From Pomacea canaliculata (lineage: Eukaryota > Mollusca > Gastropoda > Architaenioglossa > Ampullariidae): a stretch of 64,000 bases of DNA. Below the pieces are notes generated by a model. The model worked only from the letters and a program-made list of their open reading frames with translations, had not been told where the DNA came from and ran no database searches. The stretch is taken from the NCBI RefSeq assembly GCF_003073045.1, contig NC_037598.1, positions 1,229,501-1,293,500 of the forward strand, given 5' to 3'. Positions 21,384 through 34,600 of the stretch are shown piece after piece; position 1 is the first letter of the stretch; each line of letters opens with the position of its first letter. Made by a program: the position numbers and the translations under genes.

Positions 21384-24300
21384 ATGGCTGCCTGGGTCAC
21401 ATGCCTGGTGACAACCGTGCTTGGCCTTCTGACCACAGCATCTGGGGCTGGACCTACCACTGCTGCAGGGACCAGTGAGTTGCTTTATCTTAGTGCTTAC
21501 AACGGGGGTAGTCTTTGGACAAAATAGGAAATGACATATAGGATTACTTTAAAAAACAAAACATGAACCTAGTTGTAAAAATCCTAAAGTAATTCAATCA
21601 GATCCTGTTTCGCTGTAATCTGTCTTTATTTGTCTGTCTCTCGTTCTTCACCCTGGGAAGTTGGCTTTGACTAATAGTACCCTCAAACCTTAGTGACCTG
21701 ACCTCTGGAGATCACAAATATTGTTCCTTGTAATAAACCTCGTTAGAACCACGCGCAGTTTCAAACAGCAAAACTCAGTCCACTGGGTTTATTGTGTTTA
21801 CCCAGGTAGTCAGTCGGCATGGACATGCGTCGCTAGGAGATAAGAACAACATACCCACTGGGGGCATTGTAATTCATTGGAAAATGTAGTTTATGTCAGG
21901 AAAATAGTGGTTTCTTATGGAAAAAGGGAATTCAGCTTCCTTGTGGGTAGAAGGGCAAAGGTTAAGGCAACGACTACCCGATCAGGCTTGGGAGACCTGT
22001 TTACATTGTCAAGTATGCAAACTCATATCAGTTATTTATGCTCAGACTTCTATTCAGGTTCCTGTTCACATCCAAAGTTCACGTTTAACAACCAGATTGA
22101 AGTTTATCTTTAGATGATGTGAGTTCTACATACTCTTCTCTCTCTCTCAGAGGGAGAGACGAACACACACAAATATATAAATTTACTAGTCCTAGGCATC
22201 CCCCACAGGTCTAGACAGATGTGTAGTCTTCATCAGTTGCACAGATGGCAGCAGCATCTTGCGAGGCAATATACTCTTGTAACGGGTGGCTTACCTTCCT
22301 CACAGTCCAGTGCCAACCCACCCAGTACCTGAAGGGTAGCACCTGCAGTCCTTGCGGCAACTGCGCAGGTAACAAGACATGTGACAGTAAGACGGGCAGG
22401 TGTCTTTGGGGCTGCTTACCTGGCTTCAAAATCTCTCCGGACACATGCACCGTAGGTGAGACGTTTTTACAACGTAGAAACAACGTAAAGTAACTCCACC
22501 CTTACAGTTAAAACTTATCATATAGAAAAAGACAAAGAGGAAATGATGCAAGCTGACTAGTTCTCTGACTGACCGACAGCCAACCAAACATAAACTAGAG
22601 TATACTCAATTTTAAATTATAAGAACTAATCACGAAATGTATATATCATGAGCAATTAATTTTGAGACTTATGAAAGATAATTTTATATTAATTTTTTCG
22701 AAGCTTGTGACAATGGGAAATATGGACAGAACTGTTCCCAGACCTGTGGTCAGTGCAAGAATAGAGCAGCATGCCACACGGTCAGTGGCAGTTGTGCCTC
22801 CTGTGAACCTGGGTATCAAGCTCCACTATGCAAATTAGGTAAGGTCATCGTGTCGGATGGAGAGAAAGTTGGTCTTGAACTGCGAGAAAGTAGAAGCATG
22901 CAACTCTGTTAACGGTATCTGTAAATCCTGTCAGCCTGGCTACCAAAAGTCATTCTGCATGTTAGTCAAGACCTCAGAATTGGATGGCAGATGGCTGTGT
23001 GGGTGGCTGAGTATCTTGAGAGTTGTCTGACGGGTGGACGTCCTTGTCCCTGCAGCTTGTGTTGCCGGAAGATACGGAGACAACTGCGGGCAAAGCTGCG
23101 GCCGCTGTGCGGGCAATCAGTCGTGCACTCACACCAACGGAAGCTGCTTGCAATGCCAAGCCAACCACCAGCCTCCTCTCTGCAAAGGTCGGTCTGTAGA
23201 ATATTATGGTTTGAACTGTTTAGCAACATGTACAGGTCGCGACATGTCTAGCGAGGTGTGTTTCTGTGAGTATCAGCCACGTGGCACCACGTGTGTTCTG
23301 TGTTTAGTAAACTATTTCTGTCATAATGTGTCAGTACCTTGATATAGGTAGTACATTGTGAGGATATTAACCTTATTGTTGTCAACATGTTCTTGCCTCA
23401 GACTGCACCGCGGGTCACTGGGGTGCAACATGTGGTCAGCAGTGTGGTCAGTGCGCCAGTGGACGATGTGATCGCAACACCGGGTGGTGTTCATCGCCCT
23501 TGTGTAAACCAGGATGGAGAGGACCGTCCTGTAACGAGAGTGAGTAGTCATCACACCTTGCTGCAGTGAATGTGAGTAATAATCAGGCTTGCCAGAATGA
23601 GAAACAATTAGGTCTCGCTGAAGTGAGAGACAAATAACGAGGGCTTGCCTGAGAGAGAGAGAAGCGGGTAGCGGAGAGAGTGAGCGGAAGTCAGAAGAAT
23701 AAAGTGAGAATCAGTGATATGTATCGATATATTGCAGTATATGAGTCTATCAATGATATATCGCCGCTTGGTATACTTTGCTGTGTATGAGTTTACCCAC
23801 ACTGTGTGGGAGGACTAGCCCGCCATCAATGGCTTACTGGACACAGGTTGGAACTCATCAGATTCGTCTCTCGAAATAGAAAATCTCGATGAGTACCTCA
23901 AATTACTTTTGCAGCTTGTGGAAATCACAGGTATGGACAGAACTGCTCCATCACCTGTGGTCAGTGCAAGAAAGGAGCAGCGTGCCACCAGGTCAGTGGC
24001 TACTGTGCCGTCTGTGAACCCGGCTATCAGGCACCACTATGCAAATTAGGTGAGGTCATCGGGTCGATCTTGCTGAACTACAATTAACTAGTCTTTTGAT
24101 GTGACCGTCCTCAAAAACTGAGAAAAAGCTTGTCTGTCTCTGTGTGTTTTTTCTGAGGGGGAGGGGTTGAGTGTGTGTGGGTGTGTGTGTGAGAAAGTAA
24201 AGAGTTGTCACTTTAGGTATAAATGACTGAGTGATGGTAATATCTTTTTTTTATATTTTACAGCAGGAAGATGTACTCCAACTAAATTGGTCTTTTGGTA

Positions 24301-25972
24301 TATTAATAACAAGTTGTCTTGTCTTGTCTAGTTATGTCATAAGACAGAGAGAAAACGATTATTGCTACCAGATAAAAACAAAATCAAAACAGAAATCATT
24401 CCCCCCGCCAACAAAAAAAAAAACAAAGAAAAGAAAACAAAAATAAAAGGAAAATGCAGTGGCACAACTGCAGAGTAAAAAGATTGGTCTTGATTCTAAT
24501 TGAAAAGCTTTAACCCATGCGATATTGCACGTGCTCATCCACCCACTGGATTACTGATTATCCATCAGTGGATAACAGATTATCCGCCCAGTGGATAATC
24601 CCCGCTGATAATCACCACTGATGGCGTTTCGCTGTCTCCATGGTGTGTTGCAGTCTGTCCAGGAGGTCGACACGGAGAAAATTGTTCCAAAGCTTGCGGC
24701 CACTGCTCTGAGGGGAAAGCATGTGACCCTGTGAGCGGAAACTGTTGGCAGTGCGCAGACAACTTCCTGCTTCCGCTGTGCACAGGTCAGTAACTGCTGC
24801 TCTCTACGTCACGTGACGTGCGCTCTCTGAGTCACGTGACCTCTTGGGTGAGCTGACATTCGTCTGGCTCTACAGGCTGGTCCACACAGCATGACACACT
24901 CAAGACAGACTCTCTTTCTTTATCATCATCGGAAACTGACTTCATCGAAATTCACATCAGTGATAAGGAAGACACAAGCTTTTGGACTGTAGTCATTGCC
25001 GTCCTTCTCTCTGTCTGTCTCTCACTCACACATACACTTTATATAGATATAGACACATTGTTGGTACTTTCTTATGAATCTTATGTATATGCCTGTGCAT
25101 CACGGGTAAATTGTGGACAGAAGTAAACCTCAAGGTTTGGAATCAGCTGGTCATGAATATGAAATAGTTTGGACTGTTGAACCTGTCCATCTGATGACAA
25201 GCTTTCTGGTGCCAGACTGTGTTGCCGGTCAGTGGGGTCCCACCTGTGGTCAGCGGTGTGGTCACTGCACGGGTGGACAGTGTGGCCGCTACACTGGGAC
25301 ATGTACCCAGACAGAGTGTCAGGACGGGTGGACGGACGCCTCGTGTCAGAAAAGTAAGAAGTGTTTGGTTCATTGGGTTGTCTAGTGGGGTGTGATGGGG
25401 TTGACATGGATGTGACTCTGATACAGACTGGACACAGACATGACATGTGGAGATGATATGATGACACTGTAACTCTGACACAGACATGACATGTCGAGGT
25501 GATATGATGACACTGTAACTCTGACACAGACATGACATGTGGAGATGATATGATGACACTGTAACTCTGACACAGACATGACACAAGTCAAGATGAGACG
25601 ATGTCATACACGGGACTCTTACACAAAGATTACAACAGTCAAGATAGGATCGTTTCTTCACTCATTCCATCAAGTAGCTTGAGATGTTTTCTGAGTCTTT
25701 GTACAAATACAGTGACCTGTTCATTCACTAGAAGATACGATTGTCATACTGTCATCAGTAGCAGCATATCTGTACAGAATGTCCCTCGGGTACATACGGC
25801 GCTAACTGCTCACACACCTGCGGCCATTGCTATGCAAACACTAGCTGTCGCCATGACAACGGAATATGTGAATCAGACTGCCAAGATGGCTTTTTCGGAA
25901 TTCTCTGTAAAAGTAAGAATTTTTTTAATTTTTTTACATTTTGTGTTAATTTTATTCTTGTTTTTTCTTATT

Positions 25973-26028
<56 letters not shown>

Positions 26029-27235
26029 AGTATCACAAAGACCTGCAACACACTGTGAACCACTCACTGGCCAAGCACAACATCTGGTGACACAGAGATC
26101 GTACAAGATGAGTTGTAGTCGCCCAACTACACACTGTGAACCACTCACTGGTCAAGCACAACGTCTTTGCGATACTGACATGTAAACAATGGTGTTGTCA
26201 TGTGTTGTGCTGGGCCCCTGCATGTTGCCCTGTGTTGTTGTGATGTCTATGTTGTGGTTGTTTGCTGGTTGTTGTCGTGGATGACTCCTACTATGTTACA
26301 GGGAGGAGTGAGGACCTGAAGGTTGTCGTCGCCGGATCGGTGGTTGGTGCAGCGACCTTAATATCGGTGACCATCGTCTGTATCTGCTGGTAAATAACAT
26401 CTCATAAATGAGAAAAATCTCTATGTAAACATAATCTGTACTTAATTATGGACAAAGCAATAAATTCTAAAAGAGCGTAAAATGAGTCCACCAAAATTAT
26501 TTCATTTTCTCTAATTTTTTTTATTGATTACCTTATTTTGAGTTATCTCCAAATAGATTAGGTGAGGATGTTGTGAATTAATCAACTTCCGTTATATTCT
26601 TTTCTTTTGTTTTGTTTTCCGCTGCAGCATTCTCCACAGGAAGAAGAAATATGACAATACTTCTAAAGGTGCGGATAGGTTGCAAGGTATGGAGCTTGTT
26701 GCTAATTACAGGGTGTGTTGTAAATATTCTGTATATTATCTGATAATATTCAGATCATGACCTTCGCTAATTCTGGTTATGACCCCTTGAAACCCTGATT
26801 AGGTCTTCAGTCGATGACATACTGATCATCCTCTCCCTGTCTCACGCAATGAATGATGGGATTCCTTATCTAAAACCCTCTAAAAACGATCTCTCTGGCC
26901 TCCGACACCTGCTGAGCATGATGTGTCCACATCTCTGTGCAGACCACAGGGGCAGAGAGGAGGAGACCCCGGAGAAGTCCAGTGAATCACCTGACTCCGA
27001 GAACAACCAGCTCCGGTGCTCTTCTACCTCGCGCATGCGCAGTGATCCCGCCTATGACCCCTTGAACGTGAACCCAGGAGCCATTCACCTGTATGAGACC
27101 TACTTCCGGTCACGTGCTCTCCATGGCGTTGACCCCGATGACCCGGCTGAGCCTGCTGCCAGAGAGGCTGAGGGAGAGCCAGAAGACATGTACCAGAATA
27201 TAAACATTGCGAGCATGCACAACAACTTTGTTTGA
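21384..27235 (+). CDS. EGF-stack single-pass receptor, gene 1
   Basis: Twelve exons: 21384-21474, 22306-22455, 22704-22838, 23056-23187, 23402-23539, 23915-24049, 24654-24785, 25216-25353, 25778-25912, 26302-26389, 26628-26686, 26943-27235. Phases agree throughout, giving 541 residues. Exon 1 is a signal peptide (MAAWVTCLVTTVLGLLTT). Each of the next eight exons is one phase 1-1 Cys-rich EGF/MEGF-like module, with patterns such as NCGQSCGRC and CQDGWTDASC. Exon 10 gives a transmembrane helix (about residues 402-425, AGSVVGAATLISVTIVCICW) and exon 11 a basic stop-transfer HRKKK. The tail has YDPL, HLYETYF and MYQNI. Exon 2 could instead begin upstream at 22245 in the same frame. The protein should be a plasma-membrane receptor or adhesion protein; the ligand is unknown. 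Resembles MEGF/scavenger-type receptors. Confidence 0.85.
22885..22966 (+). pseudogene. decayed EGF-like exon in intron 3 of EGF gene 1
   Basis: Encodes CNSVNGICKSCQPGYQKSFCML, like the second half of the modules at 22704 and 23915 (which end SCEPGYQAPLCKL). The first half has no clear counterpart and the expected tag-gt donor is altered, so it is probably not spliced in. Confidence 0.55.
24562..24624. repeat. imperfect palindrome just before exon 7 of EGF gene 1
   Basis: ccatcagtgg at 24562-24571 is the exact reverse complement of ccactgatgg at 24615-24624. Between them gtggataatc and related gattatcc units repeat. It ends about 30 bp before the acceptor at 24653, where the branch point is expected. 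Confidence 0.6.
25431..25582. repeat. 46-bp tandem repeat in EGF gene 1 intron 8
   Basis: About three and a half units containing acatgacatgtggagatg and atgatgacactgtaactct. Open minus-strand frames here come from the repeat. Confidence 0.85.
25976..26028. repeat. (GTT)n microsatellite in EGF gene 1 intron 9
   Basis: About 17 perfect GTT units. Beyond it a sequence containing cactgtgaaccactcactgg is repeated twice (26049 and 26130). Confidence 0.95.
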
Positions 27236-30200
27236 TATACTTCAACGTAGAACTGGAGAAAGAAGGCAGATGAATTCTCACGTTCACTTCCAGAACGAGG
27301 CTTTTGAAAATGACCTTAACACTCACTATCAACACAAACAGGACGGAGGTACATAAGCTCAAGCTTTTGGTCTGAAATGGTTTCGGTTTATTTGTTGTAC
27401 AGGGGAAGTAGAAGCCTTTTGCGAATAAATAAATTAATTAATTAATTAATAAACAAACAGTCACCACGCAACACAACTCTGCCAACAATACTGCTAACAG
27501 TAAGTCTGATTCCGGACATTAGCTTTCAAAGGACTCATCAACGCTTGACATCTGACCCCTTGGTGAATAAGCTCACCACCAGAGTCAGGTGAGGCTGGGT
27601 GTGTTTAGACTGAAGAGACAGGTACAGTGTTGTCCTATCGTTTTGTCCAAAGAAAGTCTACCTGATGGCTTACAGGTGATAAGCAGGTGGAGTCAGATGG
27701 ACGTACATTGCATTAGTCGTCCGTCCGTCAGGTGTGGGAACTCTTCACTGCACTGTCCCATAGTTTGTTGATTGCTACAGTTCGGCTCGTTAAGAACAAC
27801 AGAAAAAACATCTGCAGCATTAATTTACCTTTGACCTCTAATTAAGGAGGGGAAGTGTCTGTTACATATGTCTGCTTCACCCACAACTGACGCCGATGAC
27901 ATTCTATGATGTGTGTCATGTGTGTCATGTCCTGCTACTAATGACAATATTGAGAGATGTGGCCAGTGAATCTGAACAGAAACTTCAGGAAGACGAGAGT
28001 GTAGTCAGCTGCTAATGTACATTAGTTTTAATTGTACTTCTACTATTAATATTAGTAACAGAAGATGACAGAACAAAAATGCATTTGAGATTTTGCGCTC
28101 ATCTGAGAATTTGAGGTTTGAAGAATGACGGAAGTCAGGTAGGAGGTATTTATCTTATCACATTCTTTGTAAGCAGTATTTAAATCGTATTTTAGTTAAG
28201 GTTTAGTTGTTGTTATAGATATGTGTTATAGTTTCGCGAGTATTTATTATTCTGGTCAGAGCTAGTTTCATAATATTTTGTCCAAGAGCTCGTTGAGAAA
28301 TCAGTTGTCAGAAGTGATTTTGGGAAATATTTTTTGTGAAAACTGTCAGAGTTAAAATTTGTCCCAGTATGCACGCATGAATTTTTACTTAATCTCTAAT
28401 CAGTTTTATTTGTATCCGGATGTTTTGGTGGCTACACGAATATTGATGTTGACATCAAGTGTCATCAATGTCGCTTTATCGCACATCTTACAGATCTGAC
28501 ACTTCTGACAAGTTCCGCCTGTAACAGGAGGGTTGTCCTCTTCTTGGCTGTAAGCAATGTCACCTGTATACATTGCCTCCAGTCCTTTAGCTTTTGCACC
28601 TGATCAAAGTGTGGTATGTGAGTTGAAATATCAAGTTCTTCACGAAAATTAAACAAGAACTCTCGTCAACCTGAGAAACAGAGAAAAAAAGGGTTAACCC
28701 AGATTGGTTGGCACTGAACGGGACCTTTGACCCTTGACAAATCATTCTGTTTGATGGCCGACTCACACATTAGTTTAATATTAATGTTAAATATTGGTTA
28801 TCAAGAGTCATGACCTGTACAACAAGAAGCAGCAATGAATGTTTGACTAGTCACTGAGGCCAGGCGCACCACGCAGTACAAAGTCGCGCCGTGTGTGCAG
28901 GCCTTTAGTAGCTGCAGGCCGCTGTGTGTGTACACTCTGTACTCTATACACTGTCTGACCTACATCGCTCCTCAAATGGGTCACAAATATTTGTTGGGGC
29001 TGGTGCTCTGGTGGTGCACGTGACCTGACGTATGTTGTGGGCTGACGAGGGCTCACGTGACCTGACGTATGCTGTGGGCTCACGTGGGCTGAAGTGGGCA
29101 CGTGAACTGAAACAGAGTCACTTGTTTGACAGGAGGGAACCAACAGCGGACACTCGCTGTACCCCGCGTTTCCATGCCGGGTGGGTCTACGGACACGAGG
29201 AGCGTGAGGACGCTAGCAGTACGACTATTGTGTCGGAAAATCCGATTGGATGAACCTCATCTTCATATGATCAATAATGATATTTTATTGCATGACTTTG
29301 CATTATCTGAGGATATTAAAACTCTGTAATAATATTAAAAATCAGTATGCTAGTGTCTTAAAAGTTATACTAATAAACTGCAAGAAGGAAGTTACTTGGT
29401 TCTGGGGTGTGTCGCCTCTGGAGAAATTTCGTCTGCGATAAGACTGTTTATTCTTGGTGTTGAGGACCCTTGCGATGCATTTTTGAAGTTGGTGTGTGGC
29501 TACAAACTGATTATGAGCAGTCACACCTGTCATTTGTGTGGCACTGACAAGACTTAGCACAGAAATGAGCGACAGAAGCCAGGTGCTTCAACACAGGTAT
29601 CGGGTGTGATCCTACTAAACACAGATGTCGGGTACGTGGTGGAGAACAAAGCACACTGACAGAGGAGAGGGATTGTTTACCTGTGTGCTGTTATCTGGTA
29701 CCGGCTCTAAAACAAACTAACATAACAACACATCTACAGGGGTAGGCTCTAAGGAGATGACCCTGCAGGTCACTTCTTCAGTCTGTCAAGTGTCCTCAGT
29801 CTCGTGCTGGTGAAACCGGTTTTTAATGATTCTGTTTATGTCGACAGATTTTTATATCACTTTTATTTTTTATTTCATGCAAAGGACAGTAATAATTACA
29901 AGTCAAGAGTTGCAACACTTTCTTTCTGACACTAACTCTCAGACATTGTGGTGCTCACGACAATTTTTATATTTGCATTTTTTCAAAATAGCTACAGTAT
30001 TTTCGTTATGAAATATTTACAGTATTTTTATATCTACACAGAGTATTCATGTATTAAATATATGCGGTGTTATCATACGAAATAAATACATTGTAAAACA
30101 TATACAAAGTGTTCTTGAATAAAAAATATACATTTTTTTTGGTATGAAATATATGTCTGGTCGTATGAAGTAAATACGATATTTTTGTGTAAAAAAAACA

Positions 30201-31616
30201 CTGGCTACCTCGGGTGTCTTGTCACGTGTCTGATATCATGGTAATGTCTGTGGTAAGCTGGTAAATACATGATGTTACATTGTGACAGTATACATGTCAT
30301 TTATGGCATTTATGCCCATATTTGTGCAATATTCTTGAGCTGGGTTTGAGCATCCTTGCCCTCCAGCTCCCACCACACGGCATCAGACCTGCCTCGTTCT
30401 GGAATCAAGCAAAGGCTCTCAAGCGTGACACATCATTGAGCATGGCACAGACACACGTGGGCTCCAACAAACTTGAAGTCTCCACGATTTCATTAAAAGA
30501 TGTATGAACACGGGTGGGACACTACCTCCGTACGTCCCCCTCAAATCACTGACCCTGACGATGTGCAAGACACCGACCTGCAAAAGCGAGCGTCTGGTGC
30601 GAGCGGAGGTACCATGTGCGAGGGCAAAGGTCAGCTCCAGCCGGTTACAAATATTACACAAAAAGCTTTACGATATTCGATCATAAATTATTTATGACTA
30701 CCCACTGTTATAACAGTTGTTATCTCACTCCAGAGATCGGTAGTGTTTCACTTCAAGAACAGTACAGTACCAAATAATCCTTTAAGTCTTTTCAAAGGTC
30801 AAAGCGAACAGAACCGGTTTGACCCTGTGGACCACTTACAGGTGGGCAAACACTGAGTTTGTGGGGGAGAGTGCGACAAGACACACTTCAACTGGCAGTG
30901 AATTCGAGCACGGCAGTGCACAGGTCATCATCACCCTCGCAGGTCATGAACTGTCAAAGTCTGTCATTTTAGGATCGAATCATACTCGAGTGTTTGCCTC
31001 TCTGAGTGACCCTTGCCCTCCCCGCCTCTCCTTCATCCTGGGTAGCGAGCGATATCACTGACCATGACGACACAGGGGGCGAGCTGGTGAATACATCTTG
31101 CATTCTTGGAGGAGGAGGAGGAGGAGGAGGAGGAGGAGGAGGAGGAGGAGGAGGAGGAGGCCACTGTAGGCACATCATTGGCTGCCAGACAAGGAAGCAG
31201 GAAGGACGAAAACAGTGGGAGGTAACTCAGTTTTTCGGAAACCACAAACTGCCGATGGCCGCTCCTTCTGTAACCACCCTTGGTGTACTCCAAAGCCCTA
31301 AGGTAGGCGTGTGTGTGCGTGTGTGTGTGTCTTGACTGCTACCTCTAAGATCGTGGCGGGCGGGGAGCAAGAAGGAAGTATAATGTCTGTCAAACAATCC
31401 GGGAAAGGGCCGGCGACATCTCACACTCGCCCACAGGACTGAGGGCCACAAATCCGTCGATCGTTGTGGTAGTAGTGGTGTAGCTGTGTACCTGGCGCCA
31501 GATCTCACATTACGTCACAACATGTAACAAGATACAGGTGTACTGACAACCACCCTGGAATGTACTGTCATTGTGAACACCTGAAATATATCTTACCTGG
31601 ATGTAGACCAACAAGA
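27236..31616. other. intergenic region between the two EGF-stack genes
   Basis: The 3' UTR of gene 1 has AATAAA at 27424-27429, followed by an att-rich run. The rest shows no conserved coding frame. Around 28990-29105 there are clustered cacgtga motifs. A GGA repeat lies at 31108-31160. I see no transposon ends. A promoter for gene 2 must lie in the last part, but no TATA box stands out. Confidence 0.6.
31108..31160. repeat. (GGA)n microsatellite upstream of EGF gene 2
   Basis: About 17 GGA units about 460 bp before the ATG. The poly-Gly and poly-Pro frames across it are artefacts. Confidence 0.95.
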
Positions 31617-34600
31617 ATGACAGTCTCGTCGGTGCTGGATTTGTGTATAAAACTTCTCCTTTTAATCATACCTGCATGTCTGGCAACCTCAACTACACCT
31701 GCACCTGCACCAGGTGAGTCGTTATGGTACCCACCTCTCTCTCTCTGTCACTCCATTTTCTTTTAGTTCTCTCTCTTCTCTATCTCTCGCTTCCTCAATC
31801 TCTCTCTCTTACCCACTCCCATATTTTCTACTCATCACCCTAAGGCTCTCTCTCTCAAGTACCTTCCTCCTCTGTGGTTGTTTTTGTCAAAACATCCGGG
31901 TACAGCGACAAGTGGACAGACGTCATGCGTGTCCTGCCCCCAACGAACAAGAGACAGACATCACATCACGAAAACACACACACACACCCTTCCTCCCCTC
32001 CCCCCACAGCGCACACACGTCATGTATGTCCTCCTGCAAACAATAAACATATCACATCACACATACACACACACTAACATGCATGTACACACAGCTGTTT
32101 GTCCCCACCTTCTCTCTCTCCTCCCCGCACACAGAATGGCGTTCACACGAGTTGCGACGCATGAACGCCTCTGACTGGCCTCCGATGTCAGAGACCAGGT
32201 GCACTGCGACCCTGGCGTGGCAGGTGAATGGTTAGCACCTAGCACGCCGTGGCAATAGTATATATCCTATATATTTGTAGAGGTTTGACTGTAGATGTGT
32301 GTAGTCTGTGGTCTGTAGACATTATATATATATTTGTAGATGTGTGACTGTAGATGTCTGTAGTCTGTCTGCGGTCTGTAGACATCATATATATTTGTAG
32401 AGGTTTGACTGTAGATGTGTGTAGTCTGTGGTCTGTAGGTATCGTATATATTTGTAGAGGTTTGACTGTAGATGTGTGTAGACGTCTGTAGTCTGTCTAA
32501 GGTCTGTAGATATCATATATACTTGTAGATGTTTAACTGTAGATGTGTGTAGATGTTTGTAGTCTGTGGTCTGTAGACATTATATATATACTTGTAGATG
32601 TGTGACTGTAGATGTCTGTAGTCTGTCTGCGGTCTGTAGATATCGTATATATTTGTAGATGTGTGACTGTAGATGTGTGTAGATGTCTGTAGTCTGTGGT
32701 CTCTCGACATCATATATACTTTTAGATGTGTGACTGTAGATGTCTGTAGTCTGTCTGCGGTCTGTAGATATCGTATATATTTGTAGAGGTTTGACTGTAG
32801 ATGTCTGTAGTCTGTGGTCTGTAGACATCATATATATTTGTAGATGTGTGACTGTAGATGTCTATGTGCTAAGAACTACCGCTTATCTAAGCTCTCAGCC
32901 GGAGACCACAAAGTAATCACGTGATGTACCTCCACAGTGACGTGTCCCCCGAAGACTTACAACCCCCCTACCTGCACCGCGTGTGGACAGTGCGCAGGAG
33001 GCGCGCAATGTGACGTCAACAGCGGTATCTGCCATTCCGGATGTCAACCTGGATACATGAATAGTGACTGTAAAACAGGTGAGACAGGTACACCTGTAAA
33101 TTACAGTAAATGGTGTGTGAGACAACTAAAGGTTTAATTAACATCGTCTCTCACACACAAACACCACAACACACACACCGCGACACACACGCACGCACAT
33201 ACAAACACACACACACACACGCACGCACACACACAGAAAGAGAAGTGCAAGCAAGAACAGGTTTAACAGAAATATTATCCCACAAAAAACATGATTGACT
33301 ACCAGTCACGGTATAAATGTGTACAGTACTCATGCTGTACTGTGGTGTTGTACTCATTATTGGGTGGACAGCGGGGTAGGCAGGTAGATATCACTGGAGC
33401 TCACGTTTGATGAATCACAAAAGCATACCACGTAAATATATGATGGTGAAGATACAAACCCATCTACATGCGAGAACAGGATTTTGTGTCTTTTATATCA
33501 CGACAGGATTTCACGTGTAGAGAAGCTATTTCGTTCCTGAACTTTGACTTCTATCCTCCCATACAACAGATGTGTATACTACACACCTTTGCTACACTCG
33601 TCACAGGTTGTATCACCATGTATCACCTGTCCACACTTCCTGCTCTTCTCCGTACTTAGTAATCCGTGACCTTTAACCTCGTCACACTGATGTCACGTAG
33701 AGTCTCGTAGTTGTGCGATGAGAGCGATGAGAGTCCTGTTGTCTTTAAGACAAAGAGATTTTAAAGGGACTACAACAGGTGACTGGTTCAGGCAATTAGA
33801 GACAGAAATTAATAAGTGATGACAAATTGTGTCACACAAAACTGTCAGGTTACTCAAACCGCCATGTCACACAAGACTGTCAGGCTGCACATAGGTGCGG
33901 AAGTGACGTAGGTTTACATACATGGCTGTGGTACACACCCTACATCTCAGAGCGAGGCTGGATGAAAGATGTGTGAAGCTGTCAATAGCGATCGTGCTTT
34001 ACTTAGAAGAGAAATATTTACTCTTCGTGACTTAGAGGATGGGAGGACATCTGTGCACGAGAAGCCGAGACTCGTAATAGACAAGAAGACAAGAAACTGG
34101 AATAGACAAAGAGGCAAAGAAGACAACGAGACTGAGAGGGAGAGACAGAGACACCAGTAGAGGGAGAGAAGTTTATCTACATCCGTCAGAAGGCCTGAGC
34201 CGTGTCCCGTGGATGGTCTGAGGTCCTGTAGTCACGGATTACCGGGTGAACCCACATATAGGTGTTCCGGCTACAGGGGTCCTGGGGTCACAGGTCAGTC
34301 GGACCATCGTGCAAAATGGCGTCTTGAGGCTGCAAACATGTACACAGTGTGTCTACCATTATGTACCTACTGTGTCTGTAAACATGTACACAGTGTCCAC
34401 AAACATTACATTCTGTATACACATTATGCAATGTATGTACAAAGGTGTACACAATGTGTATACAAACAATGTGTGTACATATGTATACACATAATACACA
34501 ACATGTCTACAAAACATGTTCACAATGGGTTGCTATAAACACAAAAACAAACCCAAAACAGGCATGAGCGATATTAGAAGAGAACAATTCAATGAAATGG

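Noticed and set aside
22245-22305. Upstream extension of EGF gene 1 exon 2 (MAAASCEAIYSCNGWLT)
   Set aside because: In frame and possible, but the ctcacag acceptor at 22305 gives a module that starts like all others; also the extension is present in the two truncated fragments that lack the module.
25600-26185. 194-codon plus-strand open frame over EGF gene 1 exon 9
   Set aside because: It runs in a different frame from the EGF module and its leucine run comes from the GTT repeat.
30969-31335. Poly-Gly and poly-Pro frames near the GGA repeat
   Set aside because: Simple-sequence artefact.
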